Origin: Chromatiaceae bacterium
GTDB taxonomy: Bacteria > Pseudomonadota > Gammaproteobacteria > Chromatiales > Chromatiaceae
Length of the DNA: 39,144 nucleotides
Reading direction: 5' to 3'
NCBI GenBank assembly: GCA_024639005.1
Contig: JAHEJD010000020.1
Coordinates: 1-39,144 of the forward strand
Part shown: in pieces, positions 1 to 10,840 of the stretch
Position numbering within the stretch: position 1 is the stretch's first letter
Layout: each line of letters opens with the position of its first letter
Program-made: the position numbers and the translations under genes
The notes under the pieces: generated by a model
The model's database searches: none
What the model was told of the DNA's origin: nothing
What the model saw: only the letters and a program-made list of their open reading frames with translations

Positions 1-211
1 ACGAGGCGGTCAGGGTGCCAAAGCTGCCCTGCAGCTTGTTGGTCGCCAGCGCCTGTATCGGCGGCAGCCCGGCCCATAGGATTGCCGGTAATGCCAGCAG
101 TCCGCCGCCGCCGGCGATGGCGTCGACCATGCCGGCCAGGCACGCGACGGCAACCAGCAACATCAGGGTATCGAGGGCAAGGGGTTCCACGGGCGGCTCC
201 GCCAAAGCCAT
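1..211 (-). CDS. TauE/SafE-family sulfite/anion exporter, N-terminal part (runs off the window)
   Basis: The minus strand is open from an ATG at 211 to the window edge and encodes about 70 residues. After a short acidic start comes a hydrophobic segment (about residues 13-30), then MVDAIAGGGGLL followed by LPAIL, GLPP, ALATNKLQGSFGTLTAS. The DAIAGGGG loop and the TNKLQ motif are the recognisable N-terminal signature of TauE/SafE (DUF81) membrane proteins, which export sulfite, sulfoacetate or related organic acids across the inner membrane. The C-terminal three quarters lie outside the window, so the substrate cannot be inferred. It is in the same orientation as the aminotransferase downstream on its strand but there is no sign of a functional link. 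Confidence 0.8.
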   Translation of the reverse strand, partial: MALAEPPVEPLALDTLMLLVAVACLAGMVDAIAGGGGLLALPAILWAGLPPIQALATNKLQGSFGTLTAS

Positions 212-282
212 GCATTCTACGTCAAGGCACCGTTGTCGCAGCTTCTAATCCGATTGCACCGTTGCCGGTCGTTGCCTGCCTT

Positions 283-1569
283 TCAGATGTCCACCCACTC
301 GGCCATGCGCTCGATCGCGGTCGTCACGCGCGGGCAATGCGTCTTCACGAAGGCCTCGTCCACGACCTCCGTTGCGGCCTCGGCCAGCGCGGTCCCGCCG
401 TCGAAATCGACAAACGCCAGGCGTGTGGAGAGCTCCTTGTGCGGGCGCCCGAAGCAGCTGCCGGGCAGTATCGCGACGCCGGTCTCCTCGAGCAGGCGCT
501 CACAGAATACCTCGCCGGTCTCGATGCCGCGTGCCGCGAGACCGGCGCGGCGCGTCTCGAAGCGCGGAAACAGATAGAAACCGCCGGCGGCGCGATGAAG
601 TTCCGCGCCGACACCCGACAGTGTGAGATAGGCATGTTCCGCCAGCGCGGCGAGGACCTGCCGGCTCCGCTCCAGATAGTCATCCATCTCAGCCCCGGCC
701 TCCAGTGCGGTTACTGCGGCGTATTGGATCGGGGCACTGGTCGAGGTGAAGGTCTCACTGGCCACGGCAGCCATGGCGTCGGCCAGCCAGCCCAGGCTAT
801 GCGGGAAGACGAAGAAGCCCAGCCGCCAGCCGCCTGCACCGCACCACTTGCTCAGGCCGTTGCTGATGATGGTGCCTTCCGGGTAGTAGCGTGCCAGGGA
901 GACGTGTCCGCCGGTGTAATGGGTGGCGCTGTAGATCTCGTCGGACAGGGCCAACACCCGATACTTGCGCAGCACCTCGGCGATGGCCTGTAGCTGCCCA
1001 GCGTCGTAACACAATCCGGTCGGGTTGCTCGGCGAGTTCAGGATCAGCAGGCGCGGGCGATCCGGATCCCTTGCACACAGTGCGTCGAGCGCCTCGGGTT
1101 CCACGCCCAGGCCGGTCTCCGGGCGCGTTCGCAGCCAGTGGATGTGGCGGCCGATGATGCGCGCCTGAGGGGCGTAGGATACCCATGAGGGCGAGGGAAT
1201 CACCAGGTCCCCGTAGTACGCGAGTTGGACCAGGAACATCAGTTCCTTGGTGCCCGGCCCGACCAGCACATTGTCCGGCGAGTAGTCCAGGCCCTCGCTG
1301 CGTCGTACCCAGTCGACGACCGCCTGGCGCAGCGCGGGCAGTCCCTTCACTGACAGGTAGTCCTTCTGGTGGGCGTTGTCGCGCAGGCACTGTTGCACAT
1401 GGCTTGGCACCGGAAACGGCGACTGTCCCAGTCCGAGGCGGTAGATGCGCTGACCTTGCGCGGCCAGCTGGCGTGAACGTTCATTGATCGCCAGGGTCGC
1501 GGAGGGCCCCATACCCCGGATGTTCAGGTTGAGATAGACCTCCGGGGAGCGTGGTTGGCTGATGGGCAT
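283..1569 (-). CDS. Pyridoxal-phosphate aminotransferase, class I/II (aspartate aminotransferase fold)
   Basis: The 428-residue product is a fold-type I PLP aminotransferase of the cytoplasm. Visible motifs are NSPSNPTG (about 178-185), the PLP-ring Asp in SDEIY (D210), the Schiff-base lysine in SNGLSK (K241) and the following GGWRLG with its arginine (R249). The N-terminal stretch YRLGLGQSPFPVP is the usual substrate-pocket beginning. Length is near the family norm of about 400. The ATG at 1569 has AAGGA nine bases upstream. It transfers an amino group between an amino acid and a 2-oxo acid; the exact substrate cannot be told from sequence alone. It is divergent from the acetoacetyl-CoA synthetase gene, with only 66 bases between the two starts. 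Confidence 0.85.
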   Translation of the reverse strand: MPISQPRSPEVYLNLNIRGMGPSATLAINERSRQLAAQGQRIYRLGLGQSPFPVPSHVQQCLRDNAHQKDYLSVKGLPALRQAVVDWVRRSEGLDYSPDNVLVGPGTKELMFLVQLAYYGDLVIPSPSWVSYAPQARIIGRHIHWLRTRPETGLGVEPEALDALCARDPDRPRLLILNSPSNPTGLCYDAGQLQAIAEVLRKYRVLALSDEIYSATHYTGGHVSLARYYPEGTIISNGLSKWCGAGGWRLGFFVFPHSLGWLADAMAAVASETFTSTSAPIQYAAVTALEAGAEMDDYLERSRQVLAALAEHAYLTLSGVGAELHRAAGGFYLFPRFETRRAGLAARGIETGEVFCERLLEETGVAILPGSCFGRPHKELSTRLAFVDFDGGTALAEAATEVVDEAFVKTHCPRVTTAIERMAEWVDI

Positions 1570-1635
1570 GGCGGCGTCCTTGGTGCAGTTGCTTTACTTG
1601 CGTACAGTAGAACGGAATTGGCGGGGGATGGGTAT

Positions 1636-3600
<1,965 letters not shown>

Positions 3601-3712
3601 ATACGCGGCGGGGGCGCCCGAGTCGCCTTGCCCCGGAGAAATCGGCGCGATTCGCGTCGATCACTGCATCTGCCGCGCTATCATGTGCGGCCGATAAGCC
3701 CTGGACCGATCG

Positions 3713-4648
3713 ATGAAGGCCCTTGAGATCCACAATCTTCGCAAGACCTATCACCACGGCCCGGAGGCACTCTGCGGCATCGATCTGGCCGTCGACGAGG
3801 GCGATTTCTTCGCCCTGCTGGGGCCCAACGGTGCCGGCAAGTCGACCGCGATCGGCATCATCAGTTCGCTGGTGAATAAGAGCGATGGCCAAGTCAGGGT
3901 GTTCGGTCATGATCTCGACCGCGAGCCGTCGGCGGTAAAATCCTGCATCGGCCTGGTGCCGCAGGAGTTCAATTTCAACCAGTTCGAACCCGTCGTCGAA
4001 ATCTTAGTAAACCAGGCCGGGTACTATGGGATTGCACGCCGAGAGGCCTACCAGCGGGCCGAGGCATCACTGAAGCAGCTTGATCTCTGGGGTAAGCGCA
4101 ATGCTCAGGCACGGGAGTTGTCGGGCGGGATGAAGCGCCGCCTGATGATCGCCAGGGCGCTGGTGCATCGGCCGCGCCTGTTGATCCTCGACGAGCCCAC
4201 TGCCGGTGTGGATATAGAGATCCGGCGATCGATGTGGGATTTCCTACGCGAGACCAATGCCGCTGGCACCACCATCATCCTCACCACACACTATCTGGAA
4301 GAGGCCGAGAGCCTGTGCCGGAACATTGCGATCATCAACCATGGCCGCATTGCGGAGCGGGCCAGGATGAACGAGCTGTTGCGCCGCCTGCACACCGAGA
4401 CCTTCGTATTGGACGTGCGTGACGAACTTGCGGCCCTCAATGACATCCCCGGCTTCGCCATCTCACGCATCGACGGTACGACGTTGGAGGTCTCGGTGAC
4501 GCGCGAGCGTGGTCTGAACGCATTGTTCGTGGCGCTGGCAGAGCGCGATATCGAGGTGCTTAGTCTGCGCAATAAACAGAATCGCCTGGAGCAGCTGTTC
4601 ATGGACATGGTGCGCACCGGCGTCGAGCTCGGAGACCACGCCGGATGA
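3713..4648 (+). CDS. ABC exporter ATP-binding protein (YadG-like)
   Basis: This 311-residue protein is a complete ABC ATPase: Walker A GPNGAGKST (37-45), signature LSGGMKRRL (about 136), Walker B with catalytic Glu LILDEPTAGVD (about 157-167) and the H-loop TTHYLEE. A C-terminal extension of about 80 residues after the nucleotide-binding domain is typical of the CcmA/YadG branch of multidrug or polysaccharide-type exporters. Its stop codon overlaps the start of the permease gene by four bases, so the two form a translationally coupled pair. The protein powers transport by the membrane partner encoded next; the cargo is unknown. Confidence 0.9.
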   Translation: MKALEIHNLRKTYHHGPEALCGIDLAVDEGDFFALLGPNGAGKSTAIGIISSLVNKSDGQVRVFGHDLDREPSAVKSCIGLVPQEFNFNQFEPVVEILVNQAGYYGIARREAYQRAEASLKQLDLWGKRNAQARELSGGMKRRLMIARALVHRPRLLILDEPTAGVDIEIRRSMWDFLRETNAAGTTIILTTHYLEEAESLCRNIAIINHGRIAERARMNELLRRLHTETFVLDVRDELAALNDIPGFAISRIDGTTLEVSVTRERGLNALFVALAERDIEVLSLRNKQNRLEQLFMDMVRTGVELGDHAG

Positions 4649-5421
4649 GAGACATGACGCTCTACTGGGTGGCCTTCAGGACCATCGTCACCAAAGAGAT
4701 CCTGCGCTTCAGCCGGATATGGGTGCAGACGGTGCTGCCGCCAGCGATCACCATGGCGCTTTATTTCATCATCTTCGGTAAATTGATCGGCGCGCAGATC
4801 GGCGATATGGAGGGTTTCCGCTATGTCGATTTTATCGTCCCCGGGCTGATACTGATGTCGGTGATATCGAACAGCTATGCGAACGTGGTGTCGAGTTTTT
4901 ACAGCAGCAAGTTCCAGCGCAATATCGAAGAGTTGCTGATTGCGCCTTTACCGAATTTTATCATCTTGGCCGGCTATGTCGCCGGCGGGGTGGCGCGCGG
5001 GGTCGTGGTCGGCATAGTAGTGACCGCGGTGTCGCTGTTCTTCACCGAGCTCAATGTGCACAGCTATCTGGTGACGCTGGCGGTATTCGTGCTCACCTCG
5101 ATCCTGTTCGCCACGGCCGGTTTCATCAATGCCGTGTACGCCAACAGCTTCGATGATATTTCGATCGTGCCGACCTTCGTGCTGACACCGTTGACCTATC
5201 TTGGCGGTGTGTTCTACTCGATCAGCATGCTTCCCGAATTCTGGCAGCGGGCGTCGCTGGTCAATCCGGTGCTGTACATGGTCAACGCGTTTCGGTACGG
5301 CCTGTTGGGCGTGAGCGACATCGCCATGTGGCAGGCGTTCATCATCATCTTCGGTTTCATCCTTGCCCTCGGCAGCTTTGCGATGTGGCTGCTGGCCCGT
5401 GGTGTGGGCATCAAGAGCTGA
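4645..5421 (+). CDS. ABC-2 type exporter permease (YadH-like)
   Basis: The 258-residue product is an ABC-2 family inner-membrane permease with about six transmembrane segments. It starts with a short amphipathic helix (FRTIVTKEILRFSRIW), then a first membrane segment, and has the family hallmark PLTYLGGVFYSISMLP near the C-terminal half, followed by NPVLYMVNAFRYG. Family length is about 250-260. It overlaps the ATPase gene by four bases and the following MFS gene by one base (TGATG), so it is probably cotranscribed with both. It should dimerise and form the export pathway with the YadG-like ATPase. Confidence 0.88.
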   Translation: MRDMTLYWVAFRTIVTKEILRFSRIWVQTVLPPAITMALYFIIFGKLIGAQIGDMEGFRYVDFIVPGLILMSVISNSYANVVSSFYSSKFQRNIEELLIAPLPNFIILAGYVAGGVARGVVVGIVVTAVSLFFTELNVHSYLVTLAVFVLTSILFATAGFINAVYANSFDDISIVPTFVLTPLTYLGGVFYSISMLPEFWQRASLVNPVLYMVNAFRYGLLGVSDIAMWQAFIIIFGFILALGSFAMWLLARGVGIKS

Positions 5422-6710
5422 TGGGCGCAACCGTCGTTAAGTCGAAGAGGCGTGCGCAGTGGTCCTGGGCGCTGTATGACTGGGCCAACTCCGCATTCGC
5501 GACGACGGTGATGGCGGGCTTTTTCCCGGTGTTCTTCAAGTCCTACTGGGCGACCGGGATGTCGGCGACCGAGAGTACCGTGCGTCTGGGCACCGCCAAT
5601 GCGCTAGCCTCGCTGTTGGTAGTGCTGCTGGCGCCGCTGCTGGGGGTGATCGCTGACCGCAGCGGCCACAAGAAGGGGCTGCTGCTGCTGTTCGCTATGC
5701 TGGGTGCGTTGATGAGCGCGGGTCTGTTCCTGGTCGCTGAGGGTTACTGGCTGGTGGCCGCCGGTATGTATGTGCTCGGCGTAATCGGATTCGCCGGCGG
5801 AAACGTCACCTACGACGCGATGCTGCTGGATGTCGCCGACAAGAGCGAGCTGGAGCGGGTCTCCGCGCTGGGCTTTGCGATGGGATACCTGGGTGGCGGC
5901 CTGCTGTTCGCGGTGAACGTGCTGATGGTGCTCTACCCGGAGGCCTTCGGCCTGGCCGGCAAGTCGGAGGCAGTGCGCCTGGCGTTCCTGATGGTTGCCG
6001 TGTGGTGGGCGGTGTTTTCGCTGCCGGTGGTGCTCTTCGTGCACGAGGTCCCGCGTCCGCGGGGGAAGATCTCGACGCGGGGTATGGGCATCGCTCTGCG
6101 GGAGCTGCGCGAGACCTGGCGGCTACTGCGGCGCCTGCGCATGGCGTTTCTGTTCCTACTCGCGTACTGGTGCTATATCGACGGGGTAGACACCATCGTT
6201 CGCATGGCGGTGGACTATGGCCTGTCGCTCGGTTTCGCCGCCGAGAGCCTGCTGACCGCGTTGTTGATCACGCAGTTTGTCGGCTTTCCGGCAGCGATCG
6301 CCTTCGGCTGGATTGGCCATCGCATCGGCGCCAAGCGGGCGATCTGGCTGGCCCTCTTGGTCTATGTGCTGGCGGTGTTCTGGGCCTGGCGAATGACCGC
6401 GAGCTGGGAGTTCTATGGGCTTGCCGTGGTAATCGGACTGGTCCAGGGCGGCATCCAGTCGATGAGCCGTGCCCTGTACGCCCGTCTGATCCCTGCGGAA
6501 CATGCCGGTCGCCTATTTGGTCTCTACAACATGATGGGAAAGTTTGCGGCCGTGGTCGGCCCACTGCTGGTGGGCTGGGTCGCCGTGCTAACGGACAGTG
6601 CGCGCACCGGCATTCTGAGCGTGCTAATCCTGTTCGTGGCCGGCGGCTGGTTGCTGGCCAAGGTGGATGTGGCCGTGGGTGAGCGCGAGGCCAAGGCGGC
6701 GGGAGCTTGA
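5421..6710 (+). CDS. MFS transporter, UMF1/Atg22-like family
   Basis: The 429-residue protein begins with WALYDWANSAFATTV, the diagnostic first segment of the UMF1 (Atg22-like) branch of the major facilitator superfamily, and has about twelve hydrophobic segments. The conserved loop GVIADRSGHKKG follows the second to third segment as in MFS proteins, and SMSRALYARLIPAEHAGRLFGLYN is the matching C-half motif. The open frame extends upstream to 5328, but the ATG at 5421 overlapping the permease stop (TGATG) gives the standard N-terminus. Bacterial members are generally annotated as permeases; yeast Atg22 exports amino acids from the vacuole. Substrate here is unknown. The zinc peptidase gene begins one base after its stop. 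Confidence 0.85.
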   Translation: MGATVVKSKRRAQWSWALYDWANSAFATTVMAGFFPVFFKSYWATGMSATESTVRLGTANALASLLVVLLAPLLGVIADRSGHKKGLLLLFAMLGALMSAGLFLVAEGYWLVAAGMYVLGVIGFAGGNVTYDAMLLDVADKSELERVSALGFAMGYLGGGLLFAVNVLMVLYPEAFGLAGKSEAVRLAFLMVAVWWAVFSLPVVLFVHEVPRPRGKISTRGMGIALRELRETWRLLRRLRMAFLFLLAYWCYIDGVDTIVRMAVDYGLSLGFAAESLLTALLITQFVGFPAAIAFGWIGHRIGAKRAIWLALLVYVLAVFWAWRMTASWEFYGLAVVIGLVQGGIQSMSRALYARLIPAEHAGRLFGLYNMMGKFAAVVGPLLVGWVAVLTDSARTGILSVLILFVAGGWLLAKVDVAVGEREAKAAGA

Positions 6711-7394
6711 ATGGCGTATCTATTGGTCGTTTTACTACTGGTTGCGGCGGTGGTACTGCCCCAGTTCTGGGTGCAGCGCGTGCTGGCGCACTACAACCGA
6801 CAACCCGAGAGGAACTTTCCGGGTACAGGCGGTGAACTGGCGCGCCACCTGTTGACGCGCTTCAATCTCGACGATGTCGGTGTCGAGCGTACCGATATCG
6901 GTGATCACTATGACCCTGCGGCGCGCTGCGTGCGCCTCACCCCGGACAAATTCGACGGCAAGACCCTTACAGCCATCACCGTTGCCGCGCACGAGTGTGG
7001 CCACGCGCTACAGCACGCCGGTGCTGAACCGCTGTTTGCGCTGCGCTCGCGTCTCGCCGCCTCTTCGGTCTGGGCAGCGCGCGTCGGTTCCTTTCTGCTG
7101 TTCGCCGCACCGCTGCTGGCGCTGCTGGCGCGTGCGCCGTCGCCGGCCCTGGTGAGCGTACTCGGTGCTTTCCTGATCATGGGCTTCGGTGTGGTCGTCC
7201 AGCTTGTCACCCTACCTGTCGAGCTGGATGCCAGTTTTCGCAAGGCACTCCCGGTGCTGGAGGCAGGATACCTGGAGGCGGAGCAGGTCCCCGCGGCACG
7301 CCGCATCCTGCGCGCAGCGGCCTGGACCTATGTCGCCGCGTCACTGGCCAGTCTCCTGAACTTCTGGCGCTGGTTGACGGTGCTGAGGCGCTAA
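6711..7394 (+). CDS. Membrane zinc metallopeptidase (Zn_peptidase_2 / YugP-like)
   Basis: The 227-residue product has an N-terminal membrane helix (about 3-20), then a soluble segment with the zinc-binding motif HECGH (94-98) inside TVAAHECGHALQHAG, followed by two strongly hydrophobic segments (about 118-165) and a C-terminal one. This is the layout of the PF04298 neutral zinc metallopeptidases such as Bacillus YugP, which are integral membrane proteins of unclear physiological substrate. The two histidines and the glutamate needed for catalysis are present. It starts immediately after the MFS stop and is probably the last gene of the run beginning at 3713. The intergenic region after it holds a hairpin and the fliL promoter. 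Confidence 0.85.
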   Translation: MAYLLVVLLLVAAVVLPQFWVQRVLAHYNRQPERNFPGTGGELARHLLTRFNLDDVGVERTDIGDHYDPAARCVRLTPDKFDGKTLTAITVAAHECGHALQHAGAEPLFALRSRLAASSVWAARVGSFLLFAAPLLALLARAPSPALVSVLGAFLIMGFGVVVQLVTLPVELDASFRKALPVLEAGYLEAEQVPAARRILRAAAWTYVAASLASLLNFWRWLTVLRR

Positions 7395-7469
7395 AACGCC
7401 GCGTCGGTTACGGCCTGCCCGCCAATTTTTTTGCCCTGACGATCTTCCTGTCTTCGTCAAAAGACTGAC

Positions 7470-7490
7470 GGCTCGGCCAGAGCCTTTCTT
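7470..7490 (+). terminator. Possible intrinsic terminator between the peptidase and fliL
   Basis: GGCTC (7470-7474) and GAGCC (7480-7484) form a five-base-pair stem with a five-base loop, followed by TTTCTT. It lies after the peptidase gene and before the fliL promoter, where a terminator is expected. The stem is short and the T-run is interrupted, so this is a weak call. Confidence 0.35.
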
Positions 7491-7530
7491 AAGTCTCTGA
7501 AAATACAAAAATAATTTTGGCTTTCTTGCG

Positions 7531-7546
7531 TGGCACAGGGTTTGCA
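7531..7546 (+). promoter_or_regulatory. Sigma-54 (RpoN) promoter of the fliL flagellar operon
   Basis: TGGCAC (7531-7536), five bases, then TTGCA (7542-7546) is a match at every defined position of the -24/-12 consensus, with the invariant GG and GC separated by exactly ten bases. It points towards fliL, whose start is 61 bases downstream of its end. In polar-flagellated gammaproteobacteria the mid-class flagellar operons are transcribed by RpoN with the FleQ/FlrC activators, so the location is exactly as expected. The activator genes are not in the window and no activator site was identified. Confidence 0.85.
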
Positions 7547-7606
7547 GACCCAGGTGCAGCACGGTTGCGGCCGTCGACATCGGTAGCAGGGCAGGGGATG
7601 ACATCC

Positions 7607-8119
7607 ATGGCAGACGAGAAAGACATTGCAGATGACGTGCCGGGCGGCGGCAAAAAGAAACTGATCATTATTATTGCCGCCGGGGTATTGCTGCTCACCC
7701 TCGGCGCCGGCGCCGCTGCCTATTTTGTCCTCGGCGGCACCGAGCAGGCGGGTGTCGAGGGCGACGCGGACGCAACCGAAGTGGCTGAGATTGAAGAGGG
7801 CGATCCGGTCTATCTCAAACTCGATCCGACCTTCGTGGTCAATCTGCCGCCGGGCGGTCCGGCGAAGATGCTGCAGGTCGCCATCCAGGTCATGACCTAC
7901 AACCCGAACGTGGCCGATACCCTACAGGCTAATGATCCGATGATTCGCCACCACCTGCTGAATCTGCTCGAGCAGCAGCAGGCGGCCGATCTGATGACCC
8001 TGCAGGGTAAGGAGAGCCTACAGGCGGCGATCCATGACCTTCTCGGTAACAAGCTGGAGGAGCTCAAGGTGCCCGGTCAGATCAGGGGCGTTTTCTTCAC
8101 CCAGTTCGTGATGCAATAG
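7607..8119 (+). CDS. fliL: Flagellar basal body-associated protein FliL
   Basis: The 170-residue product has a short charged cytoplasmic start, a lysine run, one membrane helix (about 19-41) and a periplasmic domain with the FliL features YLKLDPTFVVNLPP and the C-terminal GVFFTQFVMQ. FliL surrounds the stator around the motor and supports torque. The frame is open from 7517, but AGGGG (7593-7597) lies nine bases before the ATG at 7607, whereas an in-frame ATG at 7598 would abut it; 7607 is therefore chosen. It is the first gene after the sigma-54 promoter and lies directly before fliM. Confidence 0.9.
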   Translation: MADEKDIADDVPGGGKKKLIIIIAAGVLLLTLGAGAAAYFVLGGTEQAGVEGDADATEVAEIEEGDPVYLKLDPTFVVNLPPGGPAKMLQVAIQVMTYNPNVADTLQANDPMIRHHLLNLLEQQQAADLMTLQGKESLQAAIHDLLGNKLEELKVPGQIRGVFFTQFVMQ

Positions 8120-8121
8120 CC

Positions 8122-9195
8122 GTGGCGAACTCAGAGCTTCTCTCGCAGGACGAGATCGACGCGCTGCTGCATGGCGTCGACACCGGCGATGTCGAGACTG
8201 GTGGCGACGAAGTCGTGGATCCCGCCGAGGCGCGGCGCTATGACTTCGCCAGCCAGGACCGGATCGTGCGCGGGCGTCTGCCGACGCTGGAGATGATTAA
8301 TGAGCGCTTCGCGCGCTATTTCCGTACCAGCCTGTTCAATATGCTGCGCCGCGGCGCGGACATCTCGGTCTCAGGCGTACAGATGCTCAAGTTTTCGGAG
8401 TTCGTACACAGCCTGTTCGTGCCGACCAGTCTGAACATCACTCGGGTGTCGCCGCTGCGCGGCAAGTCGCTGTGCGTGCTCGATCCCAAGCTGGTGTTCG
8501 GCGTGGTCGACAGTTTCTTCGGCGGCAACGGACGTTTTCATACCAAGATCGAGGGGCGGGACTTCACGCCGACCGAGGTGCGCGTCGTCCAGATGCTGCT
8601 CGGCATCGCCTTCAAGGACCTCAAGAAGGCCTGGCAGCCGGTGCTGGATGTCGACTTCGAGTACATCTCCTCGGAGGTCAATCCGCAGTTTGCGAATATC
8701 GTGTCGCCGTCCGAGGTCGTGGTGGTGACCACATTCAATGTCGACCTCGAGTCCGGCGGCGGCGATTTCTACATCTGCCTGCCCTATTCCATGCTCGAGC
8801 CGATCCGCGAGCTACTCGATGCCGGCGTGCAGAGTGACCGCGGCGACCGCGATGAGCGCTGGGAAATGGCGATGCGCGAAGAGGTGATGGGCGCCACGGT
8901 CGAGATAAGCAGCATCCTCGGCGAGGCGACCCTGCCGCTGCGCGTGCTCGCCGGTCTGCAGGTGGGCGATGTCATCCCACTCGACGTCAACGAGACCGTC
9001 GAGGTATGCGTCGAGGAACTGCCGATCTGCCGTGGTGAGCTGGGTGTCCACAACAACAGTTATGCCGTGAAGGTTTCCGAATGGATCGAGCGCAGCAGCG
9101 CACGCCAGCTGCACGACCTGCTGCGGCCACAACAGAAGCGCGCTACCGATATGGTGCCGCAGAAACGGACTACGACGGGACGGGGTACGCCATGA
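8122..9195 (+). CDS. fliM: Flagellar motor switch protein FliM
   Basis: FliM is the middle layer of the C-ring rotor and the docking site of phosphorylated CheY. The 357-residue product opens with the CheY-binding peptide LLSQDEIDALLHGVD (about 6-20), followed by the middle domain that contacts FliG and by a C-terminal SpoA domain that joins FliN. The GTG at 8122 starts two bases after the fliL stop; there is no strong ribosome binding site, suggesting translational coupling. The last four bases overlap the fliN start (ATGA). Length is slightly above the usual 320-340, mainly through a basic tail. Confidence 0.95.
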   Translation: MANSELLSQDEIDALLHGVDTGDVETGGDEVVDPAEARRYDFASQDRIVRGRLPTLEMINERFARYFRTSLFNMLRRGADISVSGVQMLKFSEFVHSLFVPTSLNITRVSPLRGKSLCVLDPKLVFGVVDSFFGGNGRFHTKIEGRDFTPTEVRVVQMLLGIAFKDLKKAWQPVLDVDFEYISSEVNPQFANIVSPSEVVVVTTFNVDLESGGGDFYICLPYSMLEPIRELLDAGVQSDRGDRDERWEMAMREEVMGATVEISSILGEATLPLRVLAGLQVGDVIPLDVNETVEVCVEELPICRGELGVHNNSYAVKVSEWIERSSARQLHDLLRPQQKRATDMVPQKRTTTGRGTP

Positions 9196-9614
9196 GCGAC
9201 GAACAGACGAGTGCCGACGAGGCGTTGGCAGACGAGTGGACCACGGCACTGGAAGAGGAGACTTCGGGTGGCGATGTTGACGACGACAGCGCGGCGCAAG
9301 CGGCACGCTTCGACGAATTGCAGCCCGGGGGTAAAGACGCCGCATCCGGTGACGTCAAGATCGATGCGATCCTGGATGTGCCGATTACGATTTCGATGGA
9401 GATCGGCCGTTCGCGCATTAACATCCGCAACCTGCTTCAGCTCAATCAGGGCTCGGTGGTGGAGCTCGATCGCCTCGCCGGTGAGCCGATGGATGTGCTG
9501 GTCAACGGCACGCTGATCGCGCAGGGCGAGGTGGTGGTAGTCAACGAGAAGTTCGGGATCCGCCTGACCGATATCGTCAGTCCGGCAGATCGCGTGAAGA
9601 AGCTCAGCGGTTGA
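9192..9614 (+). CDS. fliN: Flagellar motor switch protein FliN
   Basis: The 140-residue product has a long acidic N-terminal arm (about 1-55) and a C-terminal SpoA (surface presentation of antigens) domain beginning at ILDVPITISMEIGRS, with LLQLNQGSVVELDRLAGEP and GEVVVVNEKFGIRLTDI. It forms the lower C-ring with FliM and helps to dock export-apparatus cargo. The upstream frame is open to 9081, but the ATG at 9192 overlapping the fliM stop gives the standard protein, about the length of E. coli FliN. Confidence 0.95.
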   Translation: MSDEQTSADEALADEWTTALEEETSGGDVDDDSAAQAARFDELQPGGKDAASGDVKIDAILDVPITISMEIGRSRINIRNLLQLNQGSVVELDRLAGEPMDVLVNGTLIAQGEVVVVNEKFGIRLTDIVSPADRVKKLSG

Positions 9615-9672
9615 CGCCTGCCGCCGACGCAAGGCGCCCAGTCCACAAAATCCTCAGGATGCGACAGCGAAC

Positions 9673-10098
9673 ATGAACCCTACGGCTCTAATCAGCACCC
9701 TGCTGCTCATGTCCGCCGGAGCGGTTGCGGCAGCGCCGGACGAGGCGCCCGCGCAACTGGCGCCCTCGCCGCTGAGTCCGTCGAACCTGATCGATACAGG
9801 CCTCGGGCTGTTGGTCGTTCTCGGCCTGATGCTAGGCATGGCCTGGTTGGTGAAGCGCTATGTCCAGCTCCCGGGTATCGGCAAGGGGCAGGTGCAGATC
9901 CTCGGCGGTGTCTCCCTGGGCTCGCGCGAGAAGGCGGTATTGCTGTCGGTAGAGGGCAAGAGGCTGCTGGTCGGCGTCGCACCCGGGCGCGTGCAGCCCC
10001 TGATGATCCTGCCCGACACCGCCGTGTCGCAGCCCACCTTCGCAGAGCAGCTCGATGTCGCCGCCGCCGCGCCCAACCTCTCGGGTAGCGAGGCATGA
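9673..10098 (+). CDS. fliO: Flagellar biosynthetic protein FliO
   Basis: The 141-residue protein has a signal-like hydrophobic N-terminus (about 1-20), a proline/serine-rich stretch and one membrane helix (about 40-58, [20 protein letters not shown]), then a cytoplasmic domain with [28 protein letters not shown], the conserved FliO core. FliO is the scaffold that assists assembly of the FliP ring of the type III export gate. It overlaps fliP by four bases (ATGA) and is preceded by a 58-base gap after fliN. Confidence 0.92.
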   Translation: MNPTALISTLLLMSAGAVAAAPDEAPAQLAPSPLSPSNLIDTGLGLLVVLGLMLGMAWLVKRYVQLPGIGKGQVQILGGVSLGSREKAVLLSVEGKRLLVGVAPGRVQPLMILPDTAVSQPTFAEQLDVAAAAPNLSGSEA

Positions 10099-10829
10099 AG
10101 GCGCTGTTGTTGCTGCTCGGTTTGCTGCTCAGCCAGGCGACCATCGCGGCCCCGGGCATCGATGCAGTGACGGTGACGGCAGGCGCGGACGGTCAGCAGA
10201 CCTATACGCTGTCGATCCAGGTCCTGTTGATGATGACAGCATTGAGCATGCTGCCGGCAGCGTTGATCCTGATGACCTCTTTCACCCGCATCGTGATCGT
10301 GTTGTCCATCCTGCGCCAGGCCTTGGGCACGGCGCAGACACCGTCCAACCAGATCCTGATCGGTCTCGCGCTGTTCCTTACCTTTTTTATCATGGGTCCG
10401 GTGCTGAGCGAGGTCTACACGGTCGCCCTGGAACCCTATCTGGCGGATGAGATGTCTACCCAGGCCGCGATCGACGCCGCAAAGATTCCGGTGCGCGAGT
10501 TCATGCTGGCACAGACGCGCGACGACGACCTGGCCTTGTTCGCGCGAATCTCCGGTCAGGAGACCTTCGCGCAGGAGGCCGACGTACCGTTCACCCTGCT
10601 CATGCCGGCGTTTGCCACCAGTGAGTTGAAGACCGCGTTTCAGATTGGCTTCCTTTTGTTCATTCCTTTCCTGGTGATCGACCTGGTCGTGGCGAGCGTG
10701 TTGATGTCGATGGGCATGATGATGCTGTCCCCGCTGATCATCTCCCTGCCGTTCAAGATCATGCTGTTCGTGCTGGTCGATGGCTGGGCGCTGGTAATGG
10801 GAACGCTTGCAACCAGTTTCTACGTTTAG
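10095..10829 (+). CDS. fliP: Flagellar export gate protein FliP
   Basis: The 244-residue inner-membrane protein has a cleavable signal peptide (about 1-18), as is usual for FliP, then the conserved first membrane region ([20 protein letters not shown]), [21 protein letters not shown] and the family motif [15 protein letters not shown]. The C-terminal half carries the paired helices after [20 protein letters not shown]. Five FliP subunits form the core of the flagellar export gate with FliQ and FliR. It is coupled to fliO by an overlapping start. Confidence 0.96.
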   Translation: MKALLLLLGLLLSQATIAAPGIDAVTVTAGADGQQTYTLSIQVLLMMTALSMLPAALILMTSFTRIVIVLSILRQALGTAQTPSNQILIGLALFLTFFIMGPVLSEVYTVALEPYLADEMSTQAAIDAAKIPVREFMLAQTRDDDLALFARISGQETFAQEADVPFTLLMPAFATSELKTAFQIGFLLFIPFLVIDLVVASVLMSMGMMMLSPLIISLPFKIMLFVLVDGWALVMGTLATSFYV

Positions 10830-10840
10830 GGGTAGGCGAG

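Noticed and set aside
82-993. 303-codon plus-strand frame antisense to the aminotransferase
   Set aside because: Low-complexity product without motifs; the opposite strand encodes a clear PLP enzyme with all its catalytic residues.
3690-3697. Perfect GCCGATAA (sigma-28 -10) before the ABC exporter
   Set aside because: No -35 element and the downstream genes are not flagellar; taken as chance.
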